Below are positions 6,553 to 13,815 of a stretch of DNA of 15,883 bases, piece by piece. The stretch's first letter is position 1, and each line of letters starts with the position of its first letter. This DNA comes from JBGPFS01 sp041483455 (lineage in GTDB: Bacteria; Chloroflexota; Limnocylindria; Limnocylindrales; CSP1-4): positions 1 to 15,883 of the forward strand of contig JBGPFS010000032.1 of assembly GCA_041483455.1 (NCBI GenBank), read 5' to 3'. Position numbers and translations under genes: made by a program. The notes under the pieces were generated by a model. It searched no databases. It saw only the letters and a list, made by a program, of their open reading frames with translations, and had not been told where the DNA came from.

Positions 6553-7802
6553 CCGGCTTCTCCACCCGTGCCATCCGGGCGGCGACCCGCCCGCCGCGGG
6601 TCGACCAGCGCCCGAACGCGGTCCCGATCTACCAGGCCGCGACGTTCTCGGCGGCCGATGCCGACGAGCTGGGCGAGATCGCGAGCGACCTCCGGCCGGG
6701 CTACGCCTACGCGCGCCTCGACAACCCGACGGACACCGCCCTCGCCGAGGCCATCGCCGAGATCGAGGGCGCCCAAGCCGCCCAGGTCTTCGCCTCGGGG
6801 ATGGCCGCGATCCACGCCGCGCTCGCGTCGGTCCTGCGAGCCGGCGACCGCGTGGTGGCGACCCGGGCGATCTACGGCTCGACCCGCTCGCTCCTCGCGA
6901 CCCACTTCGGCAGGCTGGGCGTGACGACCGAGTTCGTCGACGCGACCGACCTGCCCGCCGTCGAGGCCGCCCTGGCAGTCGGCCCGACCCGGGTCCTGTA
7001 CGTCGAGACGATCTCGAACCCGACGATCGTCGTCGTGGACCTGGCGGCCCTGGCCCGGCTCGCGCACGCGAACGGGGCTCTGCTCCTGGTCGACAACACG
7101 TTCGCCTCGCCCTATCTCTGCCGGCCGCTCGAGCTGGGCGCGGACCTGGTCATCGAGTCGGCCACCAAGTTCCTGGGCGGCCATTCCGACCTGCTGGCCG
7201 GGACGGTGGCCGGTCGGAGCGATCTCGTCAGGGCCGTCCGGGCGGTCGAGATCGACACGGGCGCCACGCTCGCCCCGTTCGCCGCGTTCCTCGTCCTGCG
7301 CGGGATCGCCACCCTCGCGCTCCGGATGGAGCGCCACTCGGCGAGCGCGTCGACCCTGGCCGCCTGGCTCGAGTCGCAGCCCGGTGTCCGGCGGGTCTAC
7401 CACCCCTCGCTACCCAGCCATCCCCAGTCCGCGGTCGCCCGGCGCCAGCTCGCGATCCCCGGCGGCATGCTCGCGTTCGAGGTGGAGGGTGGCCGGGCCG
7501 GTGGCCGGGCGTTCATCGATGCGCTCACGATCCCCGAGCTGACGGCCTCGCTCGGGAGCATCCATACGATCGTCGCGCATCCGCCGACCACCACCCACCG
7601 GCAGCTCAGCGACGCCGAGCTCGCGGACGCGGGGATCGCGCCCGGCTTGCTGCGCTGCTCGGTCGGGCTGGAGGACGTCGAGGATCTGCAGGCCGACTTC
7701 GAGCGCGGTCTGGCGGCCGCAGCCGACGCCGCCGCTTCGGCCGACACCGCCGATCCGGCGATCCCCTCCGCCCCCCAGCTAGCCGCGCCTGCCGGCGCTT
7801 AG
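6549..7802 (+). CDS. Cys/Met-metabolism PLP enzyme (cystathionine gamma-synthase / gamma-lyase family), 417 aa
   Basis: This is a fold-type I PLP enzyme of trans-sulfuration or methionine metabolism. Recognisable parts are YAYARLDNPTD (substrate and phosphate contacts), FASGMAAIHAAL, YVETISNPTI, the cofactor Asp in LLVDNTFASPYLCRPLELGAD (Asp182), and the Schiff-base lysine in ESATKFLGGHSD (Lys207). The C-terminal domain has SLGSIHTIVAHPPTTTH. Exact reaction (cystathionine gamma-synthase, cystathionine lyase or O-acylhomoserine sulfhydrylase) cannot be fixed by eye. Methionine gamma-lyase is less likely because its active-site Cys position after YG is Ser here (YGSTRSLL). An Ala/Asp-rich tail of about 25 residues is extra. 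The GTG start overlaps the preceding stop. Confidence 0.92.
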   Translation: MTGFSTRAIRAATRPPRVDQRPNAVPIYQAATFSAADADELGEIASDLRPGYAYARLDNPTDTALAEAIAEIEGAQAAQVFASGMAAIHAALASVLRAGDRVVATRAIYGSTRSLLATHFGRLGVTTEFVDATDLPAVEAALAVGPTRVLYVETISNPTIVVVDLAALARLAHANGALLLVDNTFASPYLCRPLELGADLVIESATKFLGGHSDLLAGTVAGRSDLVRAVRAVEIDTGATLAPFAAFLVLRGIATLALRMERHSASASTLAAWLESQPGVRRVYHPSLPSHPQSAVARRQLAIPGGMLAFEVEGGRAGGRAFIDALTIPELTASLGSIHTIVAHPPTTTHRQLSDAELADAGIAPGLLRCSVGLEDVEDLQADFERGLAAAADAAASADTADPAIPSAPQLAAPAGA

Positions 7803-7826
7803 GCGCCGGTCCCCGGGAGGCGCACC

Positions 7827-9416
7827 ATCGCGACCCTGATCGCCGACCGTCCGGAGCGCACGGCCCCGGACGTTCGGCACCGCTCGCGCCCCGACCCGCT
7901 GGCCCGGATCGGGTTCGCCGTCTGGTCGCTGTTCACCTCCGTCAACTTCGCGGTCGCCCAGATCAGCGTGCTGGTGGTGATGGGCGTGATCGGGATGACG
8001 GTCCGCCAGCTGCCCGGGTTCGCGTTCCGGACGCCCGCCGACTATGGGACCCAGATGGGCCTGATCCACGACCGCTACGACGCGTCGCTCGGGCCGGAGC
8101 TGGTGGGGTTCCTGGAGCGGCTCGGGATCTTCCACGTCTTCACCACGGCCTGGTTCGGCGGGGCCCTGGTGCTCCTGGCGATCTCGATCGTCATCTGCAC
8201 GCTCGACCGGACGCCCCGGCTGTGGCGCCAGTCGGCCGAGATCCGGGTCGTCCAGCCGGAGCCGTTCTTCGACCCGATGTTGCCCGAGCGGGCAGCCCTC
8301 GACGGGGTGACCGCCGCCGACGTCCGGTCCATCCTTCGCCGGCGCGGGTTCTCGGTCCGCCAGGCCGAGGTCGACGGGACCGTCTACCTGTACGGCGATC
8401 GACATCGCTGGGTGAAGATGGCGACCCTGCTCACCCACCTCGGGCTGATCGGCTTCCTGGCGGCGGCGGCCGTGACCAGCCTGTTCGGGTTCGAATCGGG
8501 GATCCTGCTCGCGACAGGCGAGAGCCAGCCGATCGCCGCGATCGGCACCCCCGGCCTGCTGGTCGTCAAGAGCTTCGGGTTCGAGGCACCGCGTCGCCCC
8601 GACGGCTCGTTCGCCGACTTCACGACCGACCTGGCCGTTTACCAGGACGGCCGGGAGCTCGCCCGCAAGGTCATCCGGGTCAACGATCCGCTGACGGTGG
8701 CGGGCTACACCTTCCACCAGAACGGGTTCCGGCCGGCGCCGGACCTCGTCATCCGCGACGCGCAGGGCGCGCCGCTCTGGGTGGGTCCGTACGCGCTCCA
8801 GGATTCCGTGGCGGGCTCGCCGCACGGGATCCTGTCGGTGCCGGGCCGCGACGTGGGCCTCGAGATGCTCCTCACCAAGGCCGCCGATGGGACGTCGGGG
8901 ATCCTCTTCCTGCCCAACCGCCCGACCGGCGCGCAGAATGCGGACGGGACGCCCGAGATCGGGACGCTCACCCCGTTCTTCGTCGCGATCGGGGCGACCG
9001 GTGGGTCGCGCGACACGGACTTCTATGTCGAGGTCCGGGGCATTCAGGGCGCGACGGTGCTGATCGCGAAGCGCGACCCGGGCGCGAACATCGTCTGGCT
9101 CTCGTTCGCGCTGCTCATCCTCGGGATCGGGATCACGTTCTATTTCCCGCGCCGGCGGATCTGGGCGCGCCGCACGGCCGACGGCGCCCTGGCGCTGGTC
9201 GCTCGCTCCGATCGCTACGTGGACGTCGGGCGCGAGTTCGGGCGCCTCCTCGAGGACCTCGTGGGGGCCCGTCGGCCCCCGGCAGCTGCGGGACCGCCCG
9301 GCGCGGGTCCGGCGACTCCGTCGCCAGTGCCGCCGGCTGAGGCGCCGAACACCCCCGAAGAGTCGCGGGACGCCCCCGAAGAGTCGCGGGACGCCCCCGA
9401 AGAGTCGCCCGCGTGA
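7827..9416 (+). CDS. resB: ResB-like cytochrome c biogenesis protein, apparent ATC start, 529 aa
   Basis: ResB (Ccs1) works with ResC/CcsA in system II heme delivery to apocytochromes c on the outer face of the membrane. Family features are a first TM (about 29-57, FAVWSLFTSVNFAVAQ...), TM2 (109-125), TM3 with the conserved LLTHLG His204, a large extracytoplasmic domain with VNDPLTVAGYTFHQNGF, and a last TM (421-441). The first in-frame ATG/GTG/TTG is GTG 7968, which would cut TM1 in half and has no RBS. The coding frame clearly runs upstream to a strong GGGAGG (7815-7820), 6 bases before ATC 7827. I therefore place the start there; a base error for ATG is the other reading. No ResC partner is in the window. 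The C-terminus has a short EESRDAP repeat. Confidence 0.85.
   Translation: MATLIADRPERTAPDVRHRSRPDPLARIGFAVWSLFTSVNFAVAQISVLVVMGVIGMTVRQLPGFAFRTPADYGTQMGLIHDRYDASLGPELVGFLERLGIFHVFTTAWFGGALVLLAISIVICTLDRTPRLWRQSAEIRVVQPEPFFDPMLPERAALDGVTAADVRSILRRRGFSVRQAEVDGTVYLYGDRHRWVKMATLLTHLGLIGFLAAAAVTSLFGFESGILLATGESQPIAAIGTPGLLVVKSFGFEAPRRPDGSFADFTTDLAVYQDGRELARKVIRVNDPLTVAGYTFHQNGFRPAPDLVIRDAQGAPLWVGPYALQDSVAGSPHGILSVPGRDVGLEMLLTKAADGTSGILFLPNRPTGAQNADGTPEIGTLTPFFVAIGATGGSRDTDFYVEVRGIQGATVLIAKRDPGANIVWLSFALLILGIGITFYFPRRRIWARRTADGALALVARSDRYVDVGREFGRLLEDLVGARRPPAAAGPPGAGPATPSPVPPAEAPNTPEESRDAPEESRDAPEESPA
9352..9408 (+). repeat. 21-bp tandem repeat at the end of the ResB gene
   Basis: The unit CCCCCGAAGAGTCGCGGGACG occurs 2.7 times (starts at 9352, 9373 and 9394), in frame, encoding PEESRDA units in the cytoplasmic C-terminal tail. 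The copies are identical, which suggests recent expansion. Confidence 0.9.
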
Positions 9417-10930
9417 GCACGCTCGGCGACCTCCGCGCCTCGCTCCTGCCGACCGCGGAGCCCGTCGCCCCCATCAGGGAGGCGGACCTCGCGCGCGAGG
9501 TGGCCTGGGTCCGGGTCCTGCGCGCGCGGGTGCCCGCCCTCGAGGCGCTCGGGCCGGGGGATCTCGCGATCGCGCCGGCCGGGGCGCTGGCGATCGTCGC
9601 GCCCGGTCCCGCCGAGGCCGCCGAGCTCGTCCGCGAGTTCGTCGCGGCGCGGGCCGCCGGCGTCCTCCTCGTCGCGGGCGATCCCGATGCCGTGGCCGGT
9701 TCGGATGCGCTCGAGGCCCTGGGGCGGGCGGCGGTCGACGCCGGCGTGCCCGCCTTCCGGCTCGGCCGGCTCGACGTCGCCGCGCTCGAGCGGAGCGTCA
9801 TCGGCTTCCTCGTCAATCGCCAGGCCGAGCTCGACCGGCAGGCCGGCCTCCTCGAGGCCCGCCTCGAGACCCTCGCCCTGGAGGGGGCGGATCTGGTCGG
9901 CCTGGTGGCCGCGATCGGCGGTTCGCTCGGGCGGGCCGTGGCGCTCGAGGGTCGGCGCGGCGACGCCCTGGCCGTCCATGCCCCGGCCGACCTGCCCGGC
10001 GCGGCGGACGACGTGCGGGGCTACCTCGCCCGGCCCCGGGCCGTCGCGCTCCGCATCGCGCTTCCCGCGCAGCCCGGTGCCCACGGCCGGCGACCCACGA
10101 GCTCCGGCAGCCTCGCCCTGCTGGGCGCCCGACCCGCCAGTCCACTGGAGCGATCGGCGGTCGACCGGATCGCGGCGCTGCTGGCCCTCGAGCTGGTCCG
10201 GGCCGAGTCGGTCCGCCGGGCCGGCGACGTCGCGGCTCGCCGTGGCGATGCACTCCCGACGGACGGCCCGCCCTGGGTCGTCCTGCTCGCGGAGCAGGCG
10301 ACGCCGGGGATCGCCCTGACGATCGACCAGCGCGACGAGCTCCGGCGAGAACTCCGCCTCCTGGCCCCGGCCCGCCGGCTCGGCCTCCGGGGCGACGCGG
10401 AGAGCCTGGAGCTGCGGGTCGTCCTGGCGGTCGGACGGGACGACCCGGCCGGCATCGTCCTGGCCGGGCGGATCGCCGCGTTCCTCGGCCGCGGGGTGGG
10501 GGTCTCGCGGCCGTTCGACGACCCATCGGACCGTCCGGCGGCCGAGGCCGAGGCGCGGGCCACGCTCGAGGCGGCGCGCGGTCTGCCGGCAACGCCGCGG
10601 GTCGCCCGCGCGGATCGCCTGAACGCGTACCGCCTGCTGGGCGGGCTGCACAACCTGTCGGACGGTCCGCGCCAGGCGCGGCTCCTCCTCGATCCGCTCC
10701 TGGCGACGGCCAGCCGAGAGGAAGCGCGCCGGGCGCGACTGGAGACGCTTCGGGCGCTGCTCGACCACCCGAGCCCGGGCGAGGCGGCCGCCGCGCTCGG
10801 CGTCCACCGCAACACGATCGCCTACCGGGTGCGCCGTCTCGAGGCCGAGACGGGCTGGGACCTGGCGGATCCGGAGTTGCGGCTGGCACTCGGAATCGCC
10901 GTCCGAATCATGCAATCCGCACAATCCTAG
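9413..10930 (+). CDS. PucR/CdaR-type transcriptional regulator, 505 aa
   Basis: The C-terminus (about 444-500) is the PucR-family helix-turn-helix: TLRALLDHPSPGEAAAALG, then VHRNTIAYRVRRLEAETGWDL. The N-terminal 130 residues resemble the PucR ligand region (VAWVRVLRARVPAL, LGPGDLAIAP, AARAAGVLLVAGD). A GGDEF-like or GAF-like middle region of uncertain type lies between. Family members control purine, amino-acid or sugar-acid use; here the neighbour is glnA, so a nitrogen role is plausible but unproven. The GTG start overlaps the ResB stop (GTGA), and only a weak GAAGAG precedes it, so it is probably translated by coupling. Confidence 0.85.
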   Translation: MSTLGDLRASLLPTAEPVAPIREADLAREVAWVRVLRARVPALEALGPGDLAIAPAGALAIVAPGPAEAAELVREFVAARAAGVLLVAGDPDAVAGSDALEALGRAAVDAGVPAFRLGRLDVAALERSVIGFLVNRQAELDRQAGLLEARLETLALEGADLVGLVAAIGGSLGRAVALEGRRGDALAVHAPADLPGAADDVRGYLARPRAVALRIALPAQPGAHGRRPTSSGSLALLGARPASPLERSAVDRIAALLALELVRAESVRRAGDVAARRGDALPTDGPPWVVLLAEQATPGIALTIDQRDELRRELRLLAPARRLGLRGDAESLELRVVLAVGRDDPAGIVLAGRIAAFLGRGVGVSRPFDDPSDRPAAEAEARATLEAARGLPATPRVARADRLNAYRLLGGLHNLSDGPRQARLLLDPLLATASREEARRARLETLRALLDHPSPGEAAAALGVHRNTIAYRVRRLEAETGWDLADPELRLALGIAVRIMQSAQS

Positions 10931-10967
10931 TCGAGCCGCTCCGGTCTGGAAGGGCAGCTCCGGCTGG

Positions 10968-10973
10968 TATCCT
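10968..10973 (+). promoter_or_regulatory. Extended -10 promoter of glnA
   Basis: TGGTATCCT fits an extended -10. Transcription would begin near 10980, giving a leader of about 107 bases. No good -35 is visible, which is common with extended -10 promoters. Confidence 0.5.
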
Positions 10974-11005
10974 TCGCCCATCGCACTCTGCGCCTGCGGA
11001 GTTTC

Positions 11006-11018
11006 GTGCTCTGAGCAC
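11006..11018 (+). promoter_or_regulatory. Small hairpin in the glnA leader
   Basis: GTGCT-CTG-AGCAC is a perfect inverted repeat 68 bases before the glnA start. An alternative longer pairing, GCAC (10983-10986) with GTGC (11006-11009) over an ACTC/GAGT inner stem, would compete with it. It could be an operator dyad or a leader structure. It does not match the glutamine riboswitch as I know it. Confidence 0.3.
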
Positions 11019-11086
11019 AAACCGCGGGCCGAACCCGACCCGGCCGGCCCCGTGGCCCCCGGACCAGCCCATGGGAGGTTCCATCG

Positions 11087-12448
11087 ATGGAGGCTCGCGC
11101 GGCCGGCGACAGCGGCAAGATGATCGCCGCGGCCAAGACGAAGGGGATCCGCTTCGTCCAGCTCCAGTTCACCGACATCATCGGGGTGGTCAAGGCGGTC
11201 ACGATCCCGATCCACCGGCTCGAGGACTCGGTCAAGCACGGGACGTGGTTCGACGGCTCGTCGATCGAGGGGTTCACCCGGATCGCCGAGTCGGACCAGT
11301 ACCTCATGCCGGACATGAGCACGTTCTCCGAGATCCCCTGGCAGCCCGGCGCGGGCCCGCGCGGTACCGCCCGGGTGATCTGCGATGTGTTCACCCCGAA
11401 CGGTCAGCCGTTCGTCGGCGACCCGCGCCACGTCCTGCGCCGCCAGGTCGAGCGGGCAGCGAAGATGGGCTACAAGGTCAACACCGGCCCGGAGCTCGAG
11501 TTCTTCCTGCTCCGGCGCGGCGAGGATGGGGCGATCGAGCCGCTCCCGCACGATCAGGCCGGCTATTTCGACTACTCGACCGACCTGGCCCAGGAAGTCC
11601 GCCAGGACATGGTCGATGCCCTGGAGGCCTTCGGCATCTCGGTCGAGGCGGCCCACCACGAGGTGGCGGCCGGCCAGCACGAGATCGACTTCGAATACAG
11701 CGACGCCCTGACCACCGCCGACAACGCGGTCACCTTCAAGTTCACCCTCAAGGCGATCGCCCAGCAGCACGGCCTCTACGCCACGTTCATGCCGAAGCCG
11801 ATCCACGGCATCAACGGCTCCGGGATGCACACCCACCAGAGCCTCTATTCGATCGCCGAGAAGCGGAACGCGTTCGCCGACCCGACGAACCCGTACGGCC
11901 TGTCCGACGTCGCCCGCAGCTACATGGCCGGCATCCTGACTCATGCCCGCGGGATGATCGCCGTCCTCGCGCCGCTCGTGAACTCGTACAAGCGGCTGGT
12001 CCCGGGCTACGAGGCGCCGACCTACCTGACCTGGGGTCGGACGAACCGCTCGGCGCTCATCCGGGTGCCGATGGTCTCGCCCGGCAAGTCCCTCGAGGGG
12101 ACCCGGGCCGAGGTCCGCTGCCCCGACCCGTCGTCGAACACCTACCTCGCCTTCGCCGTGATGATCGCGGCGGGCCTCGACGGGGTGGAGCGCAAGCTCC
12201 AGCTCGCCGACCCGGTCGAGGAGAGCCTCTTCGAGATGGACGCTTCGCGGATCGCCGAGAAGGGGATCCAGGAGCTGCCGGGCACGCTCGGCGAGGCGCT
12301 CGACGAGCTCGAGAAGGATCCGGTCATCTGCGAGGCGCTGGGCGACCACGTCCTCGGCCACTTCCTTGACGCGAAGCGCCGGGAGTGGGATGAATACCGG
12401 ACGCAGGTCTCCGACTGGGAGGTCGACCGCTACCTCGAGCAGTTCTAG
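11087..12448 (+). CDS. glnA: Glutamine synthetase type I (alpha-like), 453 aa
   Basis: It makes glutamine from glutamate, ammonia and ATP, as a cytoplasmic dodecamer. Signature segments are all present: the N-terminal beta-grasp with FDGSSIEGFTRIAESD, the metal-binding PELEFF (Glu136, Glu138), HHEVAAGQHEIDF (190-202), the ATP/metal motif INGSGMHTHQS (242-252), the glutamate-binding NSYKRLVPGYEAP (299-311) and RSALIRVP. At 453 residues it is the short alpha form. The region where adenylylated enzymes carry NLYDLP reads SLFEMDAS here, with no Tyr, so covalent control is unlikely. Arg65, equivalent to the feedback-related Arg62 of Bacillus, is present. GGGAGG lies 8 bases before the ATG. It is single, with its own promoter. 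Confidence 0.97.
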   Translation: MEARAAGDSGKMIAAAKTKGIRFVQLQFTDIIGVVKAVTIPIHRLEDSVKHGTWFDGSSIEGFTRIAESDQYLMPDMSTFSEIPWQPGAGPRGTARVICDVFTPNGQPFVGDPRHVLRRQVERAAKMGYKVNTGPELEFFLLRRGEDGAIEPLPHDQAGYFDYSTDLAQEVRQDMVDALEAFGISVEAAHHEVAAGQHEIDFEYSDALTTADNAVTFKFTLKAIAQQHGLYATFMPKPIHGINGSGMHTHQSLYSIAEKRNAFADPTNPYGLSDVARSYMAGILTHARGMIAVLAPLVNSYKRLVPGYEAPTYLTWGRTNRSALIRVPMVSPGKSLEGTRAEVRCPDPSSNTYLAFAVMIAAGLDGVERKLQLADPVEESLFEMDASRIAEKGIQELPGTLGEALDELEKDPVICEALGDHVLGHFLDAKRREWDEYRTQVSDWEVDRYLEQF

Positions 12449-12492
12449 GGTCTTCGGGCGGGGTCCGGGCCGGCGACGGTCCCGGCGCCTCT

Positions 12493-12571
12493 CCGGGCCG
12501 ATCGCGGCCCCGGCACATCCCGGGCCATCGCGGCCGCGGCACCTTCCGGGGCCATCGCGGCACGTACCTCT
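12493..12571 (+). repeat. Three imperfect 26-27 bp GC-rich tandem repeats after glnA
   Basis: Units start at 12493, 12520 and 12546. Each begins CCGGG and contains GCC(g)ATCGCGGC followed by a GGCAC-like end. They lie between the glnA stop and the strong hairpin, in the 3' untranslated region. Function unknown; they could fold or be a degraded microsatellite. Confidence 0.6.
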
Positions 12572-12586
12572 CGGCGTCCCCCGGCG

Positions 12587-12614
12587 CGGGCGCGGGCCTT
12601 CGGGTCCGCGCCCG
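12587..12614 (+). terminator. Long UUCG-capped hairpin, likely glnA terminator
   Basis: CGGGCGCGGGCC pairs with GGTCCGCGCCCG over 12 bp (one G-T pair) around a TTCG tetraloop. It is followed after three bases by a short CGTTT stretch. This is the strongest hairpin in the window, about 140 bases past glnA. The T-run is weak, as is common in very GC-rich genomes. Confidence 0.65.
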
Positions 12615-12641
12615 TCCCGTTTCCGCGCGCGCGCCTTGTGG

Positions 12642-12651
12642 GGAACGTTCC
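12642..12651. promoter_or_regulatory. 10-bp perfect palindrome GGAACGTTCC
   Basis: A perfect dyad between the glnA terminator and the repeated AGAACYGCCAT sites. It shares the GAAC/GTTC halves with the larger palindromes downstream (12663 and 12725) and may be a related operator. Confidence 0.3.
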
Positions 12652-12662
12652 GGCAACGCGTC

Positions 12663-12682
12663 GCAGAACCGCCATGGTTCGC
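12663..12682 (+). repeat. AGAACYGCCAT site 1 (palindromic)
   Basis: GC-A-GAACC-GCCAT-GGTTC-GC: the core AGAACCGCCAT lies in a dyad with 5-bp arms extended by GC/GC. Site 2 repeats 19 of its 20 bases 62 bp further on. Candidate protein-binding site for the HTH regulator encoded downstream. Confidence 0.7.
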
Positions 12683-12684
12683 AG

Positions 12685-12700
12685 TCCCATCGTCATGGGA
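12685..12700. promoter_or_regulatory. Inverted repeat TCCCAT-CGTC-ATGGGA
   Basis: A perfect 6-bp stem with a 4-base loop, between sites 1 and 2. It could be a separate operator or a structured RNA element. Confidence 0.3.
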
Positions 12701-12724
12701 GTCCTCACAGCCGCAGGGCCCGGC

Positions 12725-12744
12725 GCAGAACTGCCATGGTTCGC
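12725..12744 (+). repeat. AGAACYGCCAT site 2 (palindromic)
   Basis: GC-A-GAACT-GCCAT-GGTTC-GC differs from site 1 at one base. Flanking GGCG/CGCC extends the dyad beyond that of site 1. Confidence 0.7.
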
Positions 12745-12815
12745 CGGTGCATACGCGAGCTCATCGACCGTGCTCCGACGGCGGATCGTCGCTCGGTCGG
12801 TCCCCGATCACAAAG

Positions 12816-12834
12816 ACGTAGACATGGCGGTTCT
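12816..12834 (-). repeat. AGAACYGCCAT site 3 (reverse orientation)
   Basis: On the plus strand it reads ACGTA-GAC-ATGGCGGTTCT. The core is the reverse complement of sites 1 and 2. Together with the ACGTA five-mer it is repeated at site 4 with the same 3-base spacer length, 92 bp further on. Confidence 0.7.
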
Positions 12835-12907
12835 GGCGCGTGCCCCGAATGCGGTCACGAGATCGGACCGGTCGATGACTCGCCGATGAGCGACCGCGAA
12901 GCCAGCC

Positions 12908-12926
12908 ACGTAAGGATGGCGGTTCT
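12908..12926 (-). repeat. AGAACYGCCAT site 4, abutting the regulator start codon
   Basis: It reads ACGTA-AGG-ATGGCGGTTCT on the plus strand, and its last base directly precedes the ATG at 12927. It covers the AAGGA Shine-Dalgarno sequence (12912-12916), so protein bound here could block transcription through, or start of, the gene. Confidence 0.7.
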
Positions 12927-13760
12927 ATGGCGAACTTCGACCGAAGACGACGCGCGGGCGGTCACGCCCGGATGGGTCGAGCTCGCGCGGCCACCGTGGC
13001 GGCGCGGCTGGGGACGGCGCTCCGCGAAGCCCGGTGGCGCAGCGGCTTCAGGCAACGGGACGTCGCGGACCGAGCAGGGATCTCGCAGTCCTTCGTGAGC
13101 CGGTTGGAGCGTGGACGGGCCGTTTGCGTGTCGCTGGAGACTTGGTCGGTCGTGGCGGCCTCCGTCGGCGAGCAGTTCGTCGCCTTCCTCGAGGCGGCTC
13201 CGGGCGCCGATCGACCCCGAGACCTCGAGCATGTGCGTCGTCAAAGCGCGGTCGTCGAGATCGCCGCTCAGGGCGGGTGGGTCGCGAGGCCGGAGCTGGC
13301 CCTCGATCCCGGGCTCGGGCGATCTCGCTCGATCGACGTCGCGCTCGTGCGTCCGGACGCACGGCAGGCCGTCGTCGTCGAGATCTGGGACTGGTTCGAC
13401 GATGTCGGCGCCGGGTTGCGCGGGCTCGATGCGAAGGTCGCAATACTCGCGGCGCGCCTCGAGAAGGAGGCGTCAGGATCGGACCGGGCACCGGGATCTA
13501 CCCGCGATCCGCGGCCTTGGACCGCCCGCGGGCTGTACGTCGTGCGGGAAACCCGGCGCAACCGGACGCTCTTGGACGAGCTCCGGCCGCTGTTCGCGGC
13601 GCGGTTCGGTGGCTCCTCGGTCGGCTGGCTTCGGGCGCTGACTGACCCGGACGTCGCGCCGCCTGCGGGCGACGGCTTGCTGTGGAGCGACCGAGCAGGC
13701 GGGCACCTGCGGGCGAGCCGGCTCACGCTCACGAGACGATTCGGGCCGGCCGCTGGCTGA
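12927..13760 (+). CDS. XRE-type HTH protein with a PD-(D/E)XK-like C-terminal domain, 277 aa
   Basis: After a basic N-terminus, residues 28-88 form an XRE helix-turn-helix: LREARWRSGFRQRDVADRAG, then ISQSFVSRLERGRA. The C-terminal part has GWVARPELALD, SIDVALVRPDARQAVVVEIW (Asp137, Glu152) and GLRGLDAKVAIL. This pattern resembles the D...ExK core of restriction-endonuclease-like domains, but the Lys position is Trp154. A following GLYVVRETRRNRTLLDE...ARFGGSSVGWLRALTD block is one I recall from an uncharacterised HTH family of high-GC bacteria. Probably a DNA-binding regulator, nuclease activity doubtful. The start has AAGGA 10 bases upstream. The gene is isolated, preceded by four repeated sites that may be its operators, and followed 55 bases later by an MFS transporter it may control. 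Confidence 0.78.
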   Translation: MANFDRRRRAGGHARMGRARAATVAARLGTALREARWRSGFRQRDVADRAGISQSFVSRLERGRAVCVSLETWSVVAASVGEQFVAFLEAAPGADRPRDLEHVRRQSAVVEIAAQGGWVARPELALDPGLGRSRSIDVALVRPDARQAVVVEIWDWFDDVGAGLRGLDAKVAILAARLEKEASGSDRAPGSTRDPRPWTARGLYVVRETRRNRTLLDELRPLFAARFGGSSVGWLRALTDPDVAPPAGDGLLWSDRAGGHLRASRLTLTRRFGPAAG

Positions 13761-13815
13761 CCCGACCCTGCCGACCGCAGGGGCCGTCAAACGGCAGCGT
13801 CGATGGACTACTTCG

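Noticed and set aside
10980..11086. glnA-type glutamine riboswitch in the glnA leader
   Set aside because: The expected conserved core of that motif, as far as I can recall it, is not visible; only simple stems are present.
9215..12361. Very long minus-strand open frame of over 1000 codons opposite PucR and glnA
   Set aside because: Rich in Arg, Asp, Gly and Glu with no domain, and fully antisense to two well-identified genes. Such frames stay open because stop codons are rare at this GC content.
12824..12889. 21-codon frame starting at the ATG of site 3 (MAVLARAP...)
   Set aside because: The ATG belongs to the repeated ATGGCGGTTCT motif, no Shine-Dalgarno precedes it, and the product has no recognisable features.
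12736..13098. Reading frame containing a CPECGHEIG zinc-knuckle-like string
   Set aside because: Only one CxxC pair, weak codon bias, no RBS, and the second half runs through the HTH gene in another frame. Probably chance, although a decayed fragment cannot be excluded.
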